DNA of 64,000 nucleotides. It comes from Chryseobacterium nakagawai. Its GTDB lineage: Bacteria > Bacteroidota > Bacteroidia > Flavobacteriales > Weeksellaceae. A model generated the notes under the pieces. The model worked only from the letters and a program-made list of their open reading frames with translations. It searched no databases and had not been told where the DNA came from. Numbering within the stretch: position 1 is the stretch's first letter; each line of letters starts with the position of its first letter. The stretch is taken from NCBI RefSeq assembly GCF_900637665.1, contig NZ_LR134386.1:4208501-4272500 (forward strand), in the 5' to 3' direction. The position numbers and the translations under genes were made by a program. Positions 26,495 to 35,553 of this stretch are shown here, one piece after another.

Positions 26495-27089
26495 AACAAT
26501 AGTCATCAAAAAATTCCACTCTGGCTTTAAATTCATCTGAAAACTTTTCGTCATATACACGGCAGCTGATTTTATGAAGGTGTTTCAACTCAAAAGGTTT
26601 TACTTCATAATTTTTTTTCAATGACCAATATTTAGAATGATGGATCTTATACATACTTTCCTTTACGCTCCAGATAATAGTGTAAAAAGTATCGGCTTTA
26701 TCTTCAGGAATAAACCCTCTTTCATTTTCATAGGTGAATTTATCAATCACTCTTAAAATTTTGGGATTGAATTTTTCAACATCTATTCCTATTTTATTGT
26801 TAGAAATAGCAATAGCTGCAAACGGGAAAGAATGGGTGATGGAGATTTCTGCATCCTTGGGAGAAAGAAAAGGTTCTCTTTCATTGTATAGAATTTTGGA
26901 GCCAGGTTTTAATCCTTTCAGAAGCTTACGGACCATCAATACTTCTAAGAGTTTTTTAGGATGGTAATCCTTTACTTTTTCAGCATTTTCCGGTTCCAGA
27001 AGTTCGTTGATATCAAGTTCTTCACTTTCATCGTACTTCCAAACTAAAATCGTGGCATTATCATCTGAAAAATCTCGGTAAAGGGGCAT
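26475..27089 (-). CDS. 4'-phosphopantetheinyl transferase superfamily protein (Sfp/AcpT-like)
   Basis: A 204-residue protein with the two family motifs: IGIDVEKFNP (metal-binding Asp) and IIWSVKESMYKIHH (WxxKExxxK). ISITHSFPFAAIAIS upstream is the substrate-positioning His region. It transfers phosphopantetheine from CoA to carrier proteins. The length and layout are of the Sfp/AcpT type rather than the 125-residue AcpS type. The target, fatty-acid or secondary-metabolite carrier protein, is not in this window. The 3' end overlaps the convergent membrane-protein gene. Confidence 0.88.
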   Translation of the reverse strand: MPLYRDFSDDNATILVWKYDESEELDINELLEPENAEKVKDYHPKKLLEVLMVRKLLKGLKPGSKILYNEREPFLSPKDAEISITHSFPFAAIAISNNKIGIDVEKFNPKILRVIDKFTYENERGFIPEDKADTFYTIIWSVKESMYKIHHSKYWSLKKNYEVKPFELKHLHKISCRVYDEKFSDEFKARVEFFDDYCFTIVEE

Positions 27090-27150
27090 TCTTTTTTTAT
27101 TCGGTAAAAATAGTGAAAAGAAGCGGAAAGAGAAAATAGGGTAAAGATGG

Positions 27151-27280
27151 AAGATGGGAGCCGGAAGATGGAAGTAAGCAGGGTTGATAAAACGAACGTC
27201 AACTTATTTAGAAAATCCCTAAAAAGCAGAATTTTAATTAGTTTAACAACTATAACCTCCCTCTTCCAGCTTCCCTTCTT
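27151..27280. repeat. Intergenic inverted repeat with GGAAG-rich arms
   Basis: The left arm 27151-27174 (AAGATGGGAGCCGGAAGATGG...) and the complement of 27255-27280 agree at about four of five positions, separated by about 80 AT-rich bases. Similar arms occur at 33198-33298 and 38257-38373. The right arm ends next to the stop codon of the gene at 27283. Confidence 0.55.
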
Positions 27281-27282
27281 AT

Positions 27283-27801
27283 TTATTTAGACTGATGATT
27301 CACATCATTTCTGTGTTCTAGAATTTCCAGATTGGCATCCACAAAGTAAGCACTTCCGAATCCGTTCACATAAGAACCTTTTGTTGGATGTAAAGCAATT
27401 AGAATAAAATCACCCATTCCAGAAATGACATCCACTACTTTCCCATGAGTTTCTTTTAATTTTGCCACTACACTATTCCATGTTTCTGAATCTCTTTCAA
27501 TCTGGGAAGTGCTAGCTTCTATTGTTAAACGCTCTCTTGCATATATCTGTTTGGTAGCAGATTCATCTTCGATAAACATGATTGAGGTTTTTCTTCCTTC
27601 AGAAAGATTTTTAGTATGTTTTGCCATAAAGGAAACCAGAATATAAAACGTATTATCAACCTGAACAAACGGTGAATAACTTGAATTAGGAGTTCCTTCT
27701 GCGTCAACAGTAGCAAGAATTACACTTTTCGATCTTTCAATGAGCTCCTTTACTTTAGGAGCTACAGGCTTTGCCTTTTTCTCTGTATGGGTAGTATTCA
27801 T
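27283..27801 (-). CDS. HugZ-like pyridoxamine-phosphate-oxidase-fold protein
   Basis: A 172-residue split-barrel flavin-binding-type protein. Recognisable parts: ELIERSKSVILATVDAEGTPNSSYSPFV, FYILVSFMAKHTKNLSEG, and TIEASTSQIERDSETWN. The C-terminal segment FILIALHPTKGSYVNGFGSAYFVD is the HugZ-type heme-handling end. In other bacteria such proteins take part in heme iron use. The protein here lacks any signal and is cytoplasmic. No neighbour supports a heme pathway, so the function stays general. Confidence 0.8.
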   Translation of the reverse strand: MNTTHTEKKAKPVAPKVKELIERSKSVILATVDAEGTPNSSYSPFVQVDNTFYILVSFMAKHTKNLSEGRKTSIMFIEDESATKQIYARERLTIEASTSQIERDSETWNSVVAKLKETHGKVVDVISGMGDFILIALHPTKGSYVNGFGSAYFVDANLEILEHRNDVNHQSK

Positions 27802-27897
27802 AATATAGTATTTGTCAGATAAAAGTAGTTATTTATATTAAGACTAAATAATTTTAAATCATGTTTAATCTCATGAAACTGAAATTGAACTGCCGTT

Positions 27898-27927
27898 TTT
27901 TTATCTTAATTATAAATTGTAATTTTG
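27898..27927 (+). promoter_or_regulatory. Promoter of ahcY
   Basis: TTT (27898-27900), 19 bases, then TAATTTTG (27920-27927), a full -7 match. The leader to the ATG at 27967 is about 35 bases, too short for a SAM or SAH riboswitch. Confidence 0.7.
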
Positions 27928-27966
27928 CCTTTCGTTATCAATTGAATTTAAATTTATTCATTACAT

Positions 27967-29280
27967 ATGAGTACAACAACACAATACGTTCCTTATAAAG
28001 TTAAGGATATCTCCCTTGCAGAATGGGGAAGAAAAGAAATCACCCTTGCAGAAGCAGAAATGCCAGGTTTGATGGCTATCCGTGAAGAGTACGGACCGTC
28101 TCAACCGCTTAAAGGAGCAAGAATCGCTGGATGTCTTCACATGACGATCCAAACGGCTGTGCTTATCGAGACATTGGTAGCTTTAGGAGCTGAAGTTACT
28201 TGGTCATCTTGTAATATTTTCTCTACACAGGACCACGCTGCTGCTGCTATTGCTGCTGCAGGAATTCCGGTTTATGCTTGGAAAGGTTTAAATGAAGAAG
28301 ACTTTGACTGGTGTATTGAGCAGACCTTATTCTTTGGTGAAGACAGAAAGCCATTGAACATGATCCTTGATGATGGTGGAGATTTAACCAACATGGTTTT
28401 TGATAAATACCCAGAGTTTACAAAGGATATCAAAGGTCTTTCTGAAGAAACAACTACCGGAGTACACAGATTGTACGAAAGAATGAAGAACGGAACTTTG
28501 GTAATGCCGGCTATCAACGTAAACGACTCTGTAACTAAATCTAAATTCGACAACAAATACGGATGTAAAGAATCTGCAGTAGATGCTGTAAGAAGAGCTA
28601 CTGACGTCATGCTAGCTGGAAAAAGAGTGGTAGTTTGCGGATACGGAGACGTAGGTAAAGGGACTGCTGCTTCTTTCAGAGGAGCTGGTTCTATCGTTAC
28701 GGTTACTGAAATTGATCCAATCTGTGCGCTTCAGGCTGCAATGGATGGATATGAAGTAAAAAGATTAGATACTGTGGTAGATAACGCAGATATTGTCATC
28801 ACTACAACAGGTAACTTCAACATCGTAAGAGGAGAACACTTCCTTAAGATGAAAGATAAGGCTATTGTTTGTAACATTGGTCATTTCGATAACGAAATCG
28901 ATATGGCTTGGTTAAATGAAAACTACGGTTCTACTAAATCTGAAGTGAAGCCTCAGGTAGATATCTATACCATCGAAGGAAAAGAAGTAATCATCCTAGC
29001 AGAAGGAAGATTGGTAAACCTTGGATGTGCTACAGGTCACCCAAGTTTTGTAATGTCTAACTCTTTCTCAAACCAAACTTTGGCTCAGATCGAGTTATGG
29101 AACAATTCTGCAGCATACGGAAACGAAGTATACATGCTGCCTAAGCACTTAGACGAAAAAGTAGCTGCTTTACACCTTAAGAAATTAAGCGTAGAGCTTG
29201 AAACACTTTCTCCTGAGCAGGCTGAATATATCGGAGTAGATGTAAAAGGCCCATTCAAGCCTGAATACTACAGATACTAA
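27967..29280 (+). CDS. ahcY: Adenosylhomocysteinase
   Basis: A 437-residue enzyme. The opening block [21 protein letters not shown], the substrate region [32 protein letters not shown], and the NAD-binding [15 protein letters not shown] are diagnostic. It reversibly splits S-adenosylhomocysteine into adenosine and homocysteine, relieving inhibition of methyltransferases. The C-terminus PFKPEYYRY carries the conserved Lys/Tyr that complete the cofactor site of the neighbouring subunit. Codon use looks optimised, as expected for a highly expressed enzyme. It forms a single-gene unit with promoter and terminator. Confidence 0.97.
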   Translation: MSTTTQYVPYKVKDISLAEWGRKEITLAEAEMPGLMAIREEYGPSQPLKGARIAGCLHMTIQTAVLIETLVALGAEVTWSSCNIFSTQDHAAAAIAAAGIPVYAWKGLNEEDFDWCIEQTLFFGEDRKPLNMILDDGGDLTNMVFDKYPEFTKDIKGLSEETTTGVHRLYERMKNGTLVMPAINVNDSVTKSKFDNKYGCKESAVDAVRRATDVMLAGKRVVVCGYGDVGKGTAASFRGAGSIVTVTEIDPICALQAAMDGYEVKRLDTVVDNADIVITTTGNFNIVRGEHFLKMKDKAIVCNIGHFDNEIDMAWLNENYGSTKSEVKPQVDIYTIEGKEVIILAEGRLVNLGCATGHPSFVMSNSFSNQTLAQIELWNNSAAYGNEVYMLPKHLDEKVAALHLKKLSVELETLSPEQAEYIGVDVKGPFKPEYYRY

Positions 29281-29299
29281 GATTCATAAATATGATATT

Positions 29300-29331
29300 A
29301 TCCCACTATTTTGAAATAGTGGGATTTTTTT
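29300..29331 (+). terminator. Rho-independent terminator after ahcY
   Basis: Stem ATCCCACTATTT with AAATAGTGGGAT, a 2-base apex, and seven T. Confidence 0.9.
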
Positions 29332-29378
29332 ATGTGGATTATTAAACATTTTCTATTTTTGAGTGCAAAAATTATATT

Positions 29379-30209
29379 ATGAAAACTTATTTATTTCTGG
29401 GGGCTCTAAGCTCAGTCTTATTCTTTAGCAGTTGTAGCGGTGATGATGATCATGATACACCCAATAATCCTGAAGCTAAAATATTCTTAAGTAAAGTCAC
29501 CACTATTAATTATACTAATCCTTCTAACAGTAATACAAGTGTAGTAACATTTGATTATAACAGCAAAAAACAATTAATCAAAGTTTCATCACAAGGCAGA
29601 GCAACAAGCTTTGAATATGATACTACCGGAAAACTTTCAAAAACAAATTATTATAATACGGATGGAACAATTGCATATTATACCACCTGGACTTATAATG
29701 AAAATCAACTAACTACAATTAAATCAATCTATCCAGATTCTAATGGTAACACAACAAAGGTTTATACCTATAACAACGATAAAATCACTGGTACTTCCCT
29801 TTGTTCTTCATTAAATTGTACTCTTCCATCTACTTCATCATATACTTACAGCGGTGATAATGTTTCAACGGAAATCTCATTCAGTGATAATATAGGTGGT
29901 CCATTTACTTTTAAAAGAGAGTTTTCCTACGATAACAAGATCAATCCTTATTCTCTTACCAATATATACTTTAGAACTTATTTAGCGGGCACACAATTTT
30001 TAAGTCAAAATAATTATACGTCAGAAAAAATAAGCCGTAAGGATAGTGAAGGAAATTGGATTCAGATTCAAAATATGACCTATGAAATTCAATACAATAG
30101 CTCTCAATTACCTTCTAAGGTCATAGGAAAAGAGGATGGCAAGACCTTGATAGAGTATAATTACGAATATATTACTTTACAAAAACAATATACAACCTTT
30201 CCAGGTTAG
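29379..30209 (+). CDS. Lipoprotein with YD/RHS-like beta repeats
   Basis: A 276-residue lipoprotein (MKTYLFLGALSSVLFFSSC, lipobox FSSC) with a short acidic spacer SGDDDHDTP, typical of surface-exported lipoproteins of Bacteroidota. The mature domain has repeated Tyr-rich strands such as VTFDYNSKKQLIKV, TSFEYDTTGKLSKT, WTYNENQLTTI and YTYNNDKITG, resembling single YD/RHS-like units. It has no toxin domain and is much shorter than RHS proteins. Probably a surface lipoprotein of unknown function. A TATTTTTG box at 29354-29361 gives it its own promoter. Confidence 0.8.
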   Translation: MKTYLFLGALSSVLFFSSCSGDDDHDTPNNPEAKIFLSKVTTINYTNPSNSNTSVVTFDYNSKKQLIKVSSQGRATSFEYDTTGKLSKTNYYNTDGTIAYYTTWTYNENQLTTIKSIYPDSNGNTTKVYTYNNDKITGTSLCSSLNCTLPSTSSYTYSGDNVSTEISFSDNIGGPFTFKREFSYDNKINPYSLTNIYFRTYLAGTQFLSQNNYTSEKISRKDSEGNWIQIQNMTYEIQYNSSQLPSKVIGKEDGKTLIEYNYEYITLQKQYTTFPG

Positions 30210-30373
30210 GAACGTTTTGCCTTTTCAAAATCAGATTATCAGCTTACATATAATAAGACGAAAGATGAAGATCATAGGTTCATCACTCCGTATTTTTCCC
30301 ATATTTTCCAATGATAGCAACAATGTTAACAAAAAATGAATATATTTAGCTCTTTAAACAAAACATTAAATTC

Positions 30374-30766
30374 ATGAAAAAACAAAGAGTATCAAATGCA
30401 TTTGTCGCAGCCTCTTGGGTCGCATTGGGAGCAGGAATGATCGGTTATATCGTAGGTCTTGCAAGAGCAGAAATGCTGCTGAATGAGAAAGGTTACTATT
30501 TTACGATCTTATTATATGGTTTATTTGCCGTTGTATCTTTACAGAAAGCGGTTCGTGATAAATTAGAAAACATTCAGGTAACAGATATTTATTATGGCAT
30601 CTGTTGGTTTGCTACCTTGTCCTCCATCGTATTACTGGCGATCGGGCTTTGGAATGCCACCATACTTCCAAGTGAAAAAGGATTTTATGCCTTCGCTTTC
30701 CTTCTGGCACTATTTGGTGCTATTGCCGTTCAGAAGAACACCCGAGACAATATGCTTCAGGAATAA
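30374..30766 (+). CDS. yiaA: YiaA/YiaB-family inner membrane protein
   Basis: A 130-residue protein with four predicted helices, in two similar halves: VAASWVALGAGMIGYIVGLARAE followed by NEKGYYFTILLYGLFAVVSLQKAVRD, then ICWFATLSSIVLLAIGLWNA followed by SEKGFYAFAFLLALFGAIAVQKNTRD. This internal duplication of a two-helix unit is the YiaAB domain. The role of the family is unknown. A TATATTTA box is just upstream and a terminator follows. Confidence 0.9.
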   Translation: MKKQRVSNAFVAASWVALGAGMIGYIVGLARAEMLLNEKGYYFTILLYGLFAVVSLQKAVRDKLENIQVTDIYYGICWFATLSSIVLLAIGLWNATILPSEKGFYAFAFLLALFGAIAVQKNTRDNMLQE

Positions 30767-30771
30767 TATAG

Positions 30772-30799
30772 AAACTCTCCCACACAGGGAGAGTTTTTT
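30772..30799 (+). terminator. Rho-independent terminator after yiaA
   Basis: Stem AAACTCTCCC with GGGAGAGTTT, loop ACACA, T-run. Confidence 0.9.
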
Positions 30800-30913
30800 A
30801 TTTTATACACCCCAATCTCTTTTTAACAAATGAAAACACATTAAAAGCTTAAAATAATTAACAAAATAAACGTTTATTTTATTTTAATTATATTTATTTC
30901 ACAAAATACTGAT

Positions 30914-32590
30914 ATGCATAAAAAATTTTTACCTTTTCTCTTTTTTATTGTATTCTTTCAGATCACAAAAGCTCAAAGTGAGTTTATTACTGTCTGGAAA
31001 CCAAGCCTCCCTTCATCTTCTTCTGTAGGAATTCCGTATAATTCTAATGAAAATCAGATTTGGCTGCCCGGAAAAGGAACCAATTACCATATCTATTGGG
31101 AAGAAATCGGCTATCCGTCTCATAATGCCACAATATCAAATGTATTTTCAGATTATCAGATTTTTATTGATTTCGGACACCCATTAAATCCTGTTCCTTC
31201 TGATGCCACTTATCGGGTGAAGATAAGTAATGGAGATGGTAATTTTAACCAAATACAATTTATGAATTCCCAGGTTATGAACGGAAACCAACCTCTTGAT
31301 ATCGTAGGAGATTCATTTAAAATAATAAACGTTGAACAATGGGGAAATATAAAGTGGGCTTCCATGCAACAGGCGTTTTACCGTTGTCAGAATCTCGATA
31401 TTACGGCAACCGATACTCCTGATCTTTCTGCGGTAACCAATATGTCTCTCATGTTTTATTCCTGTCATAATCTGGTGGGAAACCCTACCATCAATAACTG
31501 GGATATTTCCAATGTTACCTCCTTAGTAGGAACTTTTAATACATGCTATCTATTTAACCAACCTATAGGAAACTGGAATACCTCAAATGTTACCTCAATG
31601 GGAACCACATTTCTAATGGCACAAAAATTCAATCAGCCCATAGGAAATTGGGATACTTCTAAAGTAGTAACTACAACTTCTATGTTTTTATATGCTTCCG
31701 AATTTAATCAGCCTATTGGGAGTTGGAATATGTCCAATAACCTCCAAATGGAACTGATGTTTGTCAATGCTGCAAAATTTAATCAACCCATAGGAAACTG
31801 GAATACCTCAAATGTTGTTGACATGCACGCTATGTTTCAGTTTGCTACAGATTTTAACCAGGACATCAATACCTGGAATACGGGTAATGTAAAATTGATG
31901 AGAGATATGTTTTTTATGGCTGAAAAGTTCAACAGTAACCTTTCAAACTGGAATGTAAGCAATGTAAAAGACATGTCCAATATGTTTAACGGAGCAAAAA
32001 AATTCAATCAAAATATTGATGGATGGGATGTAAGCTCCGTGAGAAACATGGTTGGTATGTTTAGTGATGCAGAAACTTTTAATCAAAATTTAGGGAACTG
32101 GAAACTCAACTCTTTACAAATAGCAAACAGTCTTATAGCAAATACTGCTATTAGCTGCCAGAACTATAACAATACTCTTTATGGATGGAGTCAAAATCAA
32201 TCAATATCTAATACTATCAATATATCACCAGTTTCCTCTCTTGTTTATTCAACTCCACAAGCCGCTACGGCAAGAAATTATCTAATAAACAACAAAGGCT
32301 GGACGATCACAGGAGATACCTATAATCCGGAATGTGCATCTCAACTTGGAACTTCTGATATAAAAACAAATAATAAAATAGGTATCTACCCTAATCCTGC
32401 AACAAATTTCATTTATACAAAAAATACCCATGCAGATCGTTATACCATTTTGGATCCGACTGGCAGAATTATTATTAAAGGAAGTCTGGCGAATGAACAA
32501 ATCAATATTCAAGCCTTGCCTCCTGGGAATTATATCTTACAACTTCACTTGAAGGACAATACTCAATCTTTAAAATTCATTAAAAAATAG
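30914..32590 (+). CDS. DUF285/BspA-like surface protein with T9SS sorting tail
   Basis: A 558-residue exported protein (MHKKFLPFLFFIVFFQITKA-Q). An N-terminal domain ends near residue 145. About nine tandem units of 23-25 residues follow, with the core FNQPIGNWNTSNVTSM and MF-x2-A. These are DUF285 units (BspA-like leucine-rich-repeat type, also common in Mycoplasma surface lipoproteins). After a short spacer the last 75 residues form a type A T9SS domain (KIGIYPNPATNFIYTK, then SLKFIKK). The porU/porV products are thus likely to export and sort it. Probable role: adhesion or binding; the partner is unknown. Confidence 0.9.
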   Translation: MHKKFLPFLFFIVFFQITKAQSEFITVWKPSLPSSSSVGIPYNSNENQIWLPGKGTNYHIYWEEIGYPSHNATISNVFSDYQIFIDFGHPLNPVPSDATYRVKISNGDGNFNQIQFMNSQVMNGNQPLDIVGDSFKIINVEQWGNIKWASMQQAFYRCQNLDITATDTPDLSAVTNMSLMFYSCHNLVGNPTINNWDISNVTSLVGTFNTCYLFNQPIGNWNTSNVTSMGTTFLMAQKFNQPIGNWDTSKVVTTTSMFLYASEFNQPIGSWNMSNNLQMELMFVNAAKFNQPIGNWNTSNVVDMHAMFQFATDFNQDINTWNTGNVKLMRDMFFMAEKFNSNLSNWNVSNVKDMSNMFNGAKKFNQNIDGWDVSSVRNMVGMFSDAETFNQNLGNWKLNSLQIANSLIANTAISCQNYNNTLYGWSQNQSISNTINISPVSSLVYSTPQAATARNYLINNKGWTITGDTYNPECASQLGTSDIKTNNKIGIYPNPATNFIYTKNTHADRYTILDPTGRIIIKGSLANEQINIQALPPGNYILQLHLKDNTQSLKFIKK

Positions 32591-32597
32591 AAATAAG

Positions 32598-32625
32598 AAA
32601 GCCTCGCTGGAAAGTGAGGCTTTTT
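32598..32625 (+). terminator. Rho-independent terminator
   Basis: Stem AAAGCCTCGCT with AGTGAGGCTTT (one G-T pair), 4-base loop, T-run. Confidence 0.88.
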
Positions 32626-32647
32626 ATATATTGAGTTCAGAGGTAAA

Positions 32648-33157
32648 CTATTGATCAAAATGATTAGGATGCTGGGCTTTGATGTCTTCCACAGTCCCCA
32701 ATACTTTATCTTTCAAAGAATCCTGATATTTTCGAAGTTTAGCTGCTACTTCTTCATTACCGCTTCCAATGATTTTAGCTGCTAAAATTCCGGCATTCAA
32801 TGCTCCGTTCAACGCTACGGTTGCCACCGGAATTCCACCCGGCATCTGAAGAATTGAAAGTACAGAATCCCATCCGTCAATAGAATTACTTGACAAAATT
32901 GGCACTCCAATTACAGGAAGTGTTGTACAGCTTGCCACCATTCCCGGAAGATGAGCTGCTCCTCCAGCTCCGGCAACAATCACTTTCAGTCCTCTTTCCT
33001 GAGCTGTTTTTGCATAATCAAACATCCTTTCCGGTGTTCTGTGCGCTGAAACTACAGTCAATTCATAAGGAATATCCAAACTTTTAAGGAAATTTGCAGC
33101 CTGTTCCATAATCGGCAGATCACTCTGACTGCCCATAATAATACCTACCATCTTCAA
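32648..33157 (-). CDS. purE: 5-(carboxyamino)imidazole ribonucleotide mutase
   Basis: A 169-residue class I PurE. The conserved opening VGIIMGSQSDLPIMEQA, VVSAHRTPERMFDYA with the catalytic His, AGAGGAAHLPGMVA, and GVPILSS...GWDSVLSILQMPGGIPVATV are all present. It rearranges N5-CAIR, made by PurK, into CAIR in purine synthesis. purK is in this window but about 6 kb away. An ATG two codons downstream (MVGIIMGS) could also be the start. Confidence 0.97.
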   Translation of the reverse strand: MKMVGIIMGSQSDLPIMEQAANFLKSLDIPYELTVVSAHRTPERMFDYAKTAQERGLKVIVAGAGGAAHLPGMVASCTTLPVIGVPILSSNSIDGWDSVLSILQMPGGIPVATVALNGALNAGILAAKIIGSGNEEVAAKLRKYQDSLKDKVLGTVEDIKAQHPNHFDQ

Positions 33158-33172
33158 TTTTTATTAGATGCT

Positions 33173-33180
33173 CAAAGATA
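33173..33180 (-). promoter_or_regulatory. -7 promoter element of purE
   Basis: TATCTTTG on the minus strand, 15 bases before the purE ATG. It is a complete -7 match. No PurR-type or riboswitch-like structure is seen in the short leader. Confidence 0.55.
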
Positions 33181-33197
33181 AAAAATTAAATTTTAAA

Positions 33198-33298
33198 GCT
33201 GGAAGTTAGCAGACGGGAAAGCTTGAAATTTATTTCCGAACAACATAATACCAATTCATTTCATACTGCAATTTCTAAAAAAACTGCTATAACTTCCA
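33198..33298. repeat. Intergenic inverted repeat, CTGGAAG type
   Basis: The arms GCTGGAAGTTAGCAG (33198-33212) and CTGCTATAACTTCCA (33284-33298) pair with one inserted base. Both lie upstream of the promoter proposed for the EamA gene. Same family as the repeats at 27151 and 38257. Confidence 0.5.
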
Positions 33299-33377
33299 TT
33301 TTCCGGACCTCCTTCCCTTTCATCTGTATCACAGAAAATCTTCTCAACTGTACCCATCAGTATCATAAAAAAACAGT

Positions 33378-33385
33378 TACATTTG
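33378..33385 (+). promoter_or_regulatory. -7 promoter element of the EamA transporter gene
   Basis: TACATTTG, a full -7 match, lies 20 bases before a TTG start codon at 33406. It decides the start: a promoter here excludes translation from codons farther upstream. Confidence 0.55.
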
Positions 33386-33405
33386 TTTGTTACACTTCAT
33401 TTACT

Positions 33406-34314
33406 TTGAAAGATTATAAACTTATTTTCGCTGTTCTCACCGTTGCTTTTGTCTGGGGAACTACATTTTTAGCCATTCGGGTGGCTGTAGAAACCATCCC
33501 GGCATGGTTTGTAGCAGGAATCCGTCAGTTTTTAGCCTCCATCATTATGCTTATTGTTCTTATTTCAAGAAATGAATTCAAATGGATTGGCTGGAAAAGT
33601 TTGGGTTACCAGATTGTATTTGCTACCTTGATGTTAGTTATCGCTAACGGAATGACTACTGTTGCGGAAGAAACCGTATCAAGCAGTCTGGCATCTCTTA
33701 TTAGTGCCTGCTCTCCCATTCTCGTATTTTTGGGAAGTGTGGCCGTTGGGTTACAAAAGTTTAGCATCCGGGCCTTTCTCGGTGTTCTCTTATGCTTCAG
33801 TGGAATTCTTTTTATTTTCTGGGACGGCCTGCAGGACCTCGCCAACCCCGATTACAGAATGGGAATGATCTTCCTTTTTTGTGCCATTTCAGGATGGGCA
33901 TCTGGAACAATTTTCACCAAGAAACTGAATATCCAAAGCGGAAATATCACCCTTAATCTGTTTTACCAGTTCCTGTTTGCAGGAATTGTTCAGATCATCC
34001 TGGCTTTTCTATTTTCAGAGAACTATAACTTTGGAAACTGGTCTTTAAAAAGTGTTTCAGCAATGTTATATCTGTCTATTTTTGGTTCTGTAGCTGCCTT
34101 TTTTGCATTTCATTATGCATTAACCAAAATCTCTCCGGTGCAGGTTTCCATATTGGCTTATATCAATACCATTATTGCCATATTCCTGGGCTGGCTGATT
34201 ATGGATGAACAGATTTCAATGAAATTCATTCTTGCTGCTGCCTTAATTATTTGCGGAGTATTTATCATTAATTACAAACCGGAAATGTTTAAAAGACAAA
34301 AGATGACTGCATAA
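33406..34314 (+). CDS. EamA/DMT-family transporter
   Basis: A 302-residue protein of ten helices in two EamA halves. The start is placed at TTG 33406 (M-KDYKLIFAVLTVAFVWGTTF): from here the length matches the family. The reading frame is open 61 codons farther upstream, but that part is polar, lies in an intergenic repeat, and has a -7 box inside it. The WGTTFLAIRVA and PAWFVAGIRQFLAS segments of the first half and VQVSILAYINTIIAIFLGWLIMDE of the second are typical. Such proteins export amino acids or other metabolites across the inner membrane. Substrate unknown. Confidence 0.85.
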   Translation: MKDYKLIFAVLTVAFVWGTTFLAIRVAVETIPAWFVAGIRQFLASIIMLIVLISRNEFKWIGWKSLGYQIVFATLMLVIANGMTTVAEETVSSSLASLISACSPILVFLGSVAVGLQKFSIRAFLGVLLCFSGILFIFWDGLQDLANPDYRMGMIFLFCAISGWASGTIFTKKLNIQSGNITLNLFYQFLFAGIVQIILAFLFSENYNFGNWSLKSVSAMLYLSIFGSVAAFFAFHYALTKISPVQVSILAYINTIIAIFLGWLIMDEQISMKFILAAALIICGVFIINYKPEMFKRQKMTA

Positions 34315-34393
34315 AATAAATGAGTATGAGAGCATGAATACTCCTTTTTTCAATGGTTTTCAGGAAGAATTCTATAATTGTTCAAACTATACA

Positions 34394-35314
34394 TTATTTG
34401 TAGATTCCGTTTATTTTTAACCAGTTTAAAAACAAATTTGTCCATTCACCCGTATTGGTATCTTTTTTACCCAATCCCCAGCCATGCCCTCCGGATTGAA
34501 ACAAGTGTAATTCCGCAGAAACTTTGTGGTCCTTCAAGGCCTGATACATAAGGATACTGTTTTCAACTGATGAAATAGGATCATCTTCAGACTGAGCCAG
34601 AAAGGTGATTGGAGTTTGTACTGTTACCTGCTTCTCAACAGAATATTTTATCTGATCTTTTGTGTCTGATGATTTTCCCAATAATGATTTAAACGAATGT
34701 GTATTGTTATTAGGTGGAAGCATAGATACAACAGGATAAATCATTGCTGTAAAATCTGGTCTGGCTGAAACTTGATCAATGGCATCCTGTAAGGGATAGT
34801 ACACTTTGTCAAAAGTAGAAGAAATATAGCCCGCGAGGTGCCCCCCTGCAGAAAAGCCCAAAACGCCTATCTTATCAGGATTAATTTTATATTTCTCCGC
34901 ATTACTTCTGATAATTCGTAAGGCACGTTGAGCATCCTGAAAAGGGACTGATTCAGTTTCCCAACCTTCACCAGGCAGTCTGTATATCAATTCAAAAGCT
35001 GTTATCCCTTGTGATTTTAGCCACTCTCCTGTAGGATTGCCCTCGGAACCGGATTCAATATGGGCATATCCACCTCCACTTATTACCAAAACTGCAATTC
35101 CATTAGGCTCATCAGGCTGATGAATAATCAATTTAGAGGTACTAATATTGGTAAAAGAACCTTTTGATGAAATAATTTCCCTTCCTTTTGGGCCGGGGCT
35201 ATCCGGCATTTTGGTCCAAAGAGTAATGGTCGGTAAAACACCCGGAACCTCAGCTTTGTTTTGTCCGAAAGATAAATTTGAAAAAAGAAAGATAATCCAA
35301 AATGTATTTTTCAT
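34394..35314 (-). CDS. Exported alpha/beta-hydrolase (BD-FAE/acetylxylan-esterase-like)
   Basis: A 306-residue hydrolase with a signal peptide (MKNTFWIIFLFSNLSFG-Q). It has the oxyanion segment VISGGGYAHIESGSEG, the nucleophile elbow LGFSAGGHLAGY, an acid in AQSEDDPISS, and the catalytic His in QSGGHGWGLG. The family contains esterases that remove acetyl or feruloyl groups from plant polysaccharides. PDSPGPKG near the N-terminus is also usual in flavobacterial members. It stands alone on the minus strand without a CAZyme cluster, so substrate is open. Confidence 0.88.
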   Translation of the reverse strand: MKNTFWIIFLFSNLSFGQNKAEVPGVLPTITLWTKMPDSPGPKGREIISSKGSFTNISTSKLIIHQPDEPNGIAVLVISGGGYAHIESGSEGNPTGEWLKSQGITAFELIYRLPGEGWETESVPFQDAQRALRIIRSNAEKYKINPDKIGVLGFSAGGHLAGYISSTFDKVYYPLQDAIDQVSARPDFTAMIYPVVSMLPPNNNTHSFKSLLGKSSDTKDQIKYSVEKQVTVQTPITFLAQSEDDPISSVENSILMYQALKDHKVSAELHLFQSGGHGWGLGKKDTNTGEWTNLFLNWLKINGIYK

Positions 35315-35553
35315 TTCCTTGAGTTTTACTTAACGATACTATAAGATTGGTAAAATTCATTTCATTACACCATCAAATTGTAACATTAAAAATAATATAT
35401 ATTGAGAAAAAAATCAAGAGATAAAGAGAAGATTATTACCAATTTATAAAAAATATAGTATCCAAATCCCAACCTAAAAAATGAAAAAACACAGAAAAAT
35501 CGATTTTCATATTCTTTTCATTTTTCTTATATTGTATACTCAACCTATACAAC

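Noticed and set aside
27928..27966. SAH or SAM riboswitch before ahcY
   Set aside because: The leader is only about 35 bases and shows none of the conserved structure.
33223..33405. Extra 61 N-terminal codons for the EamA transporter
   Set aside because: The part is polar, lies within an intergenic repeat, and contains a -7 promoter box; the family length fits the later TTG start.
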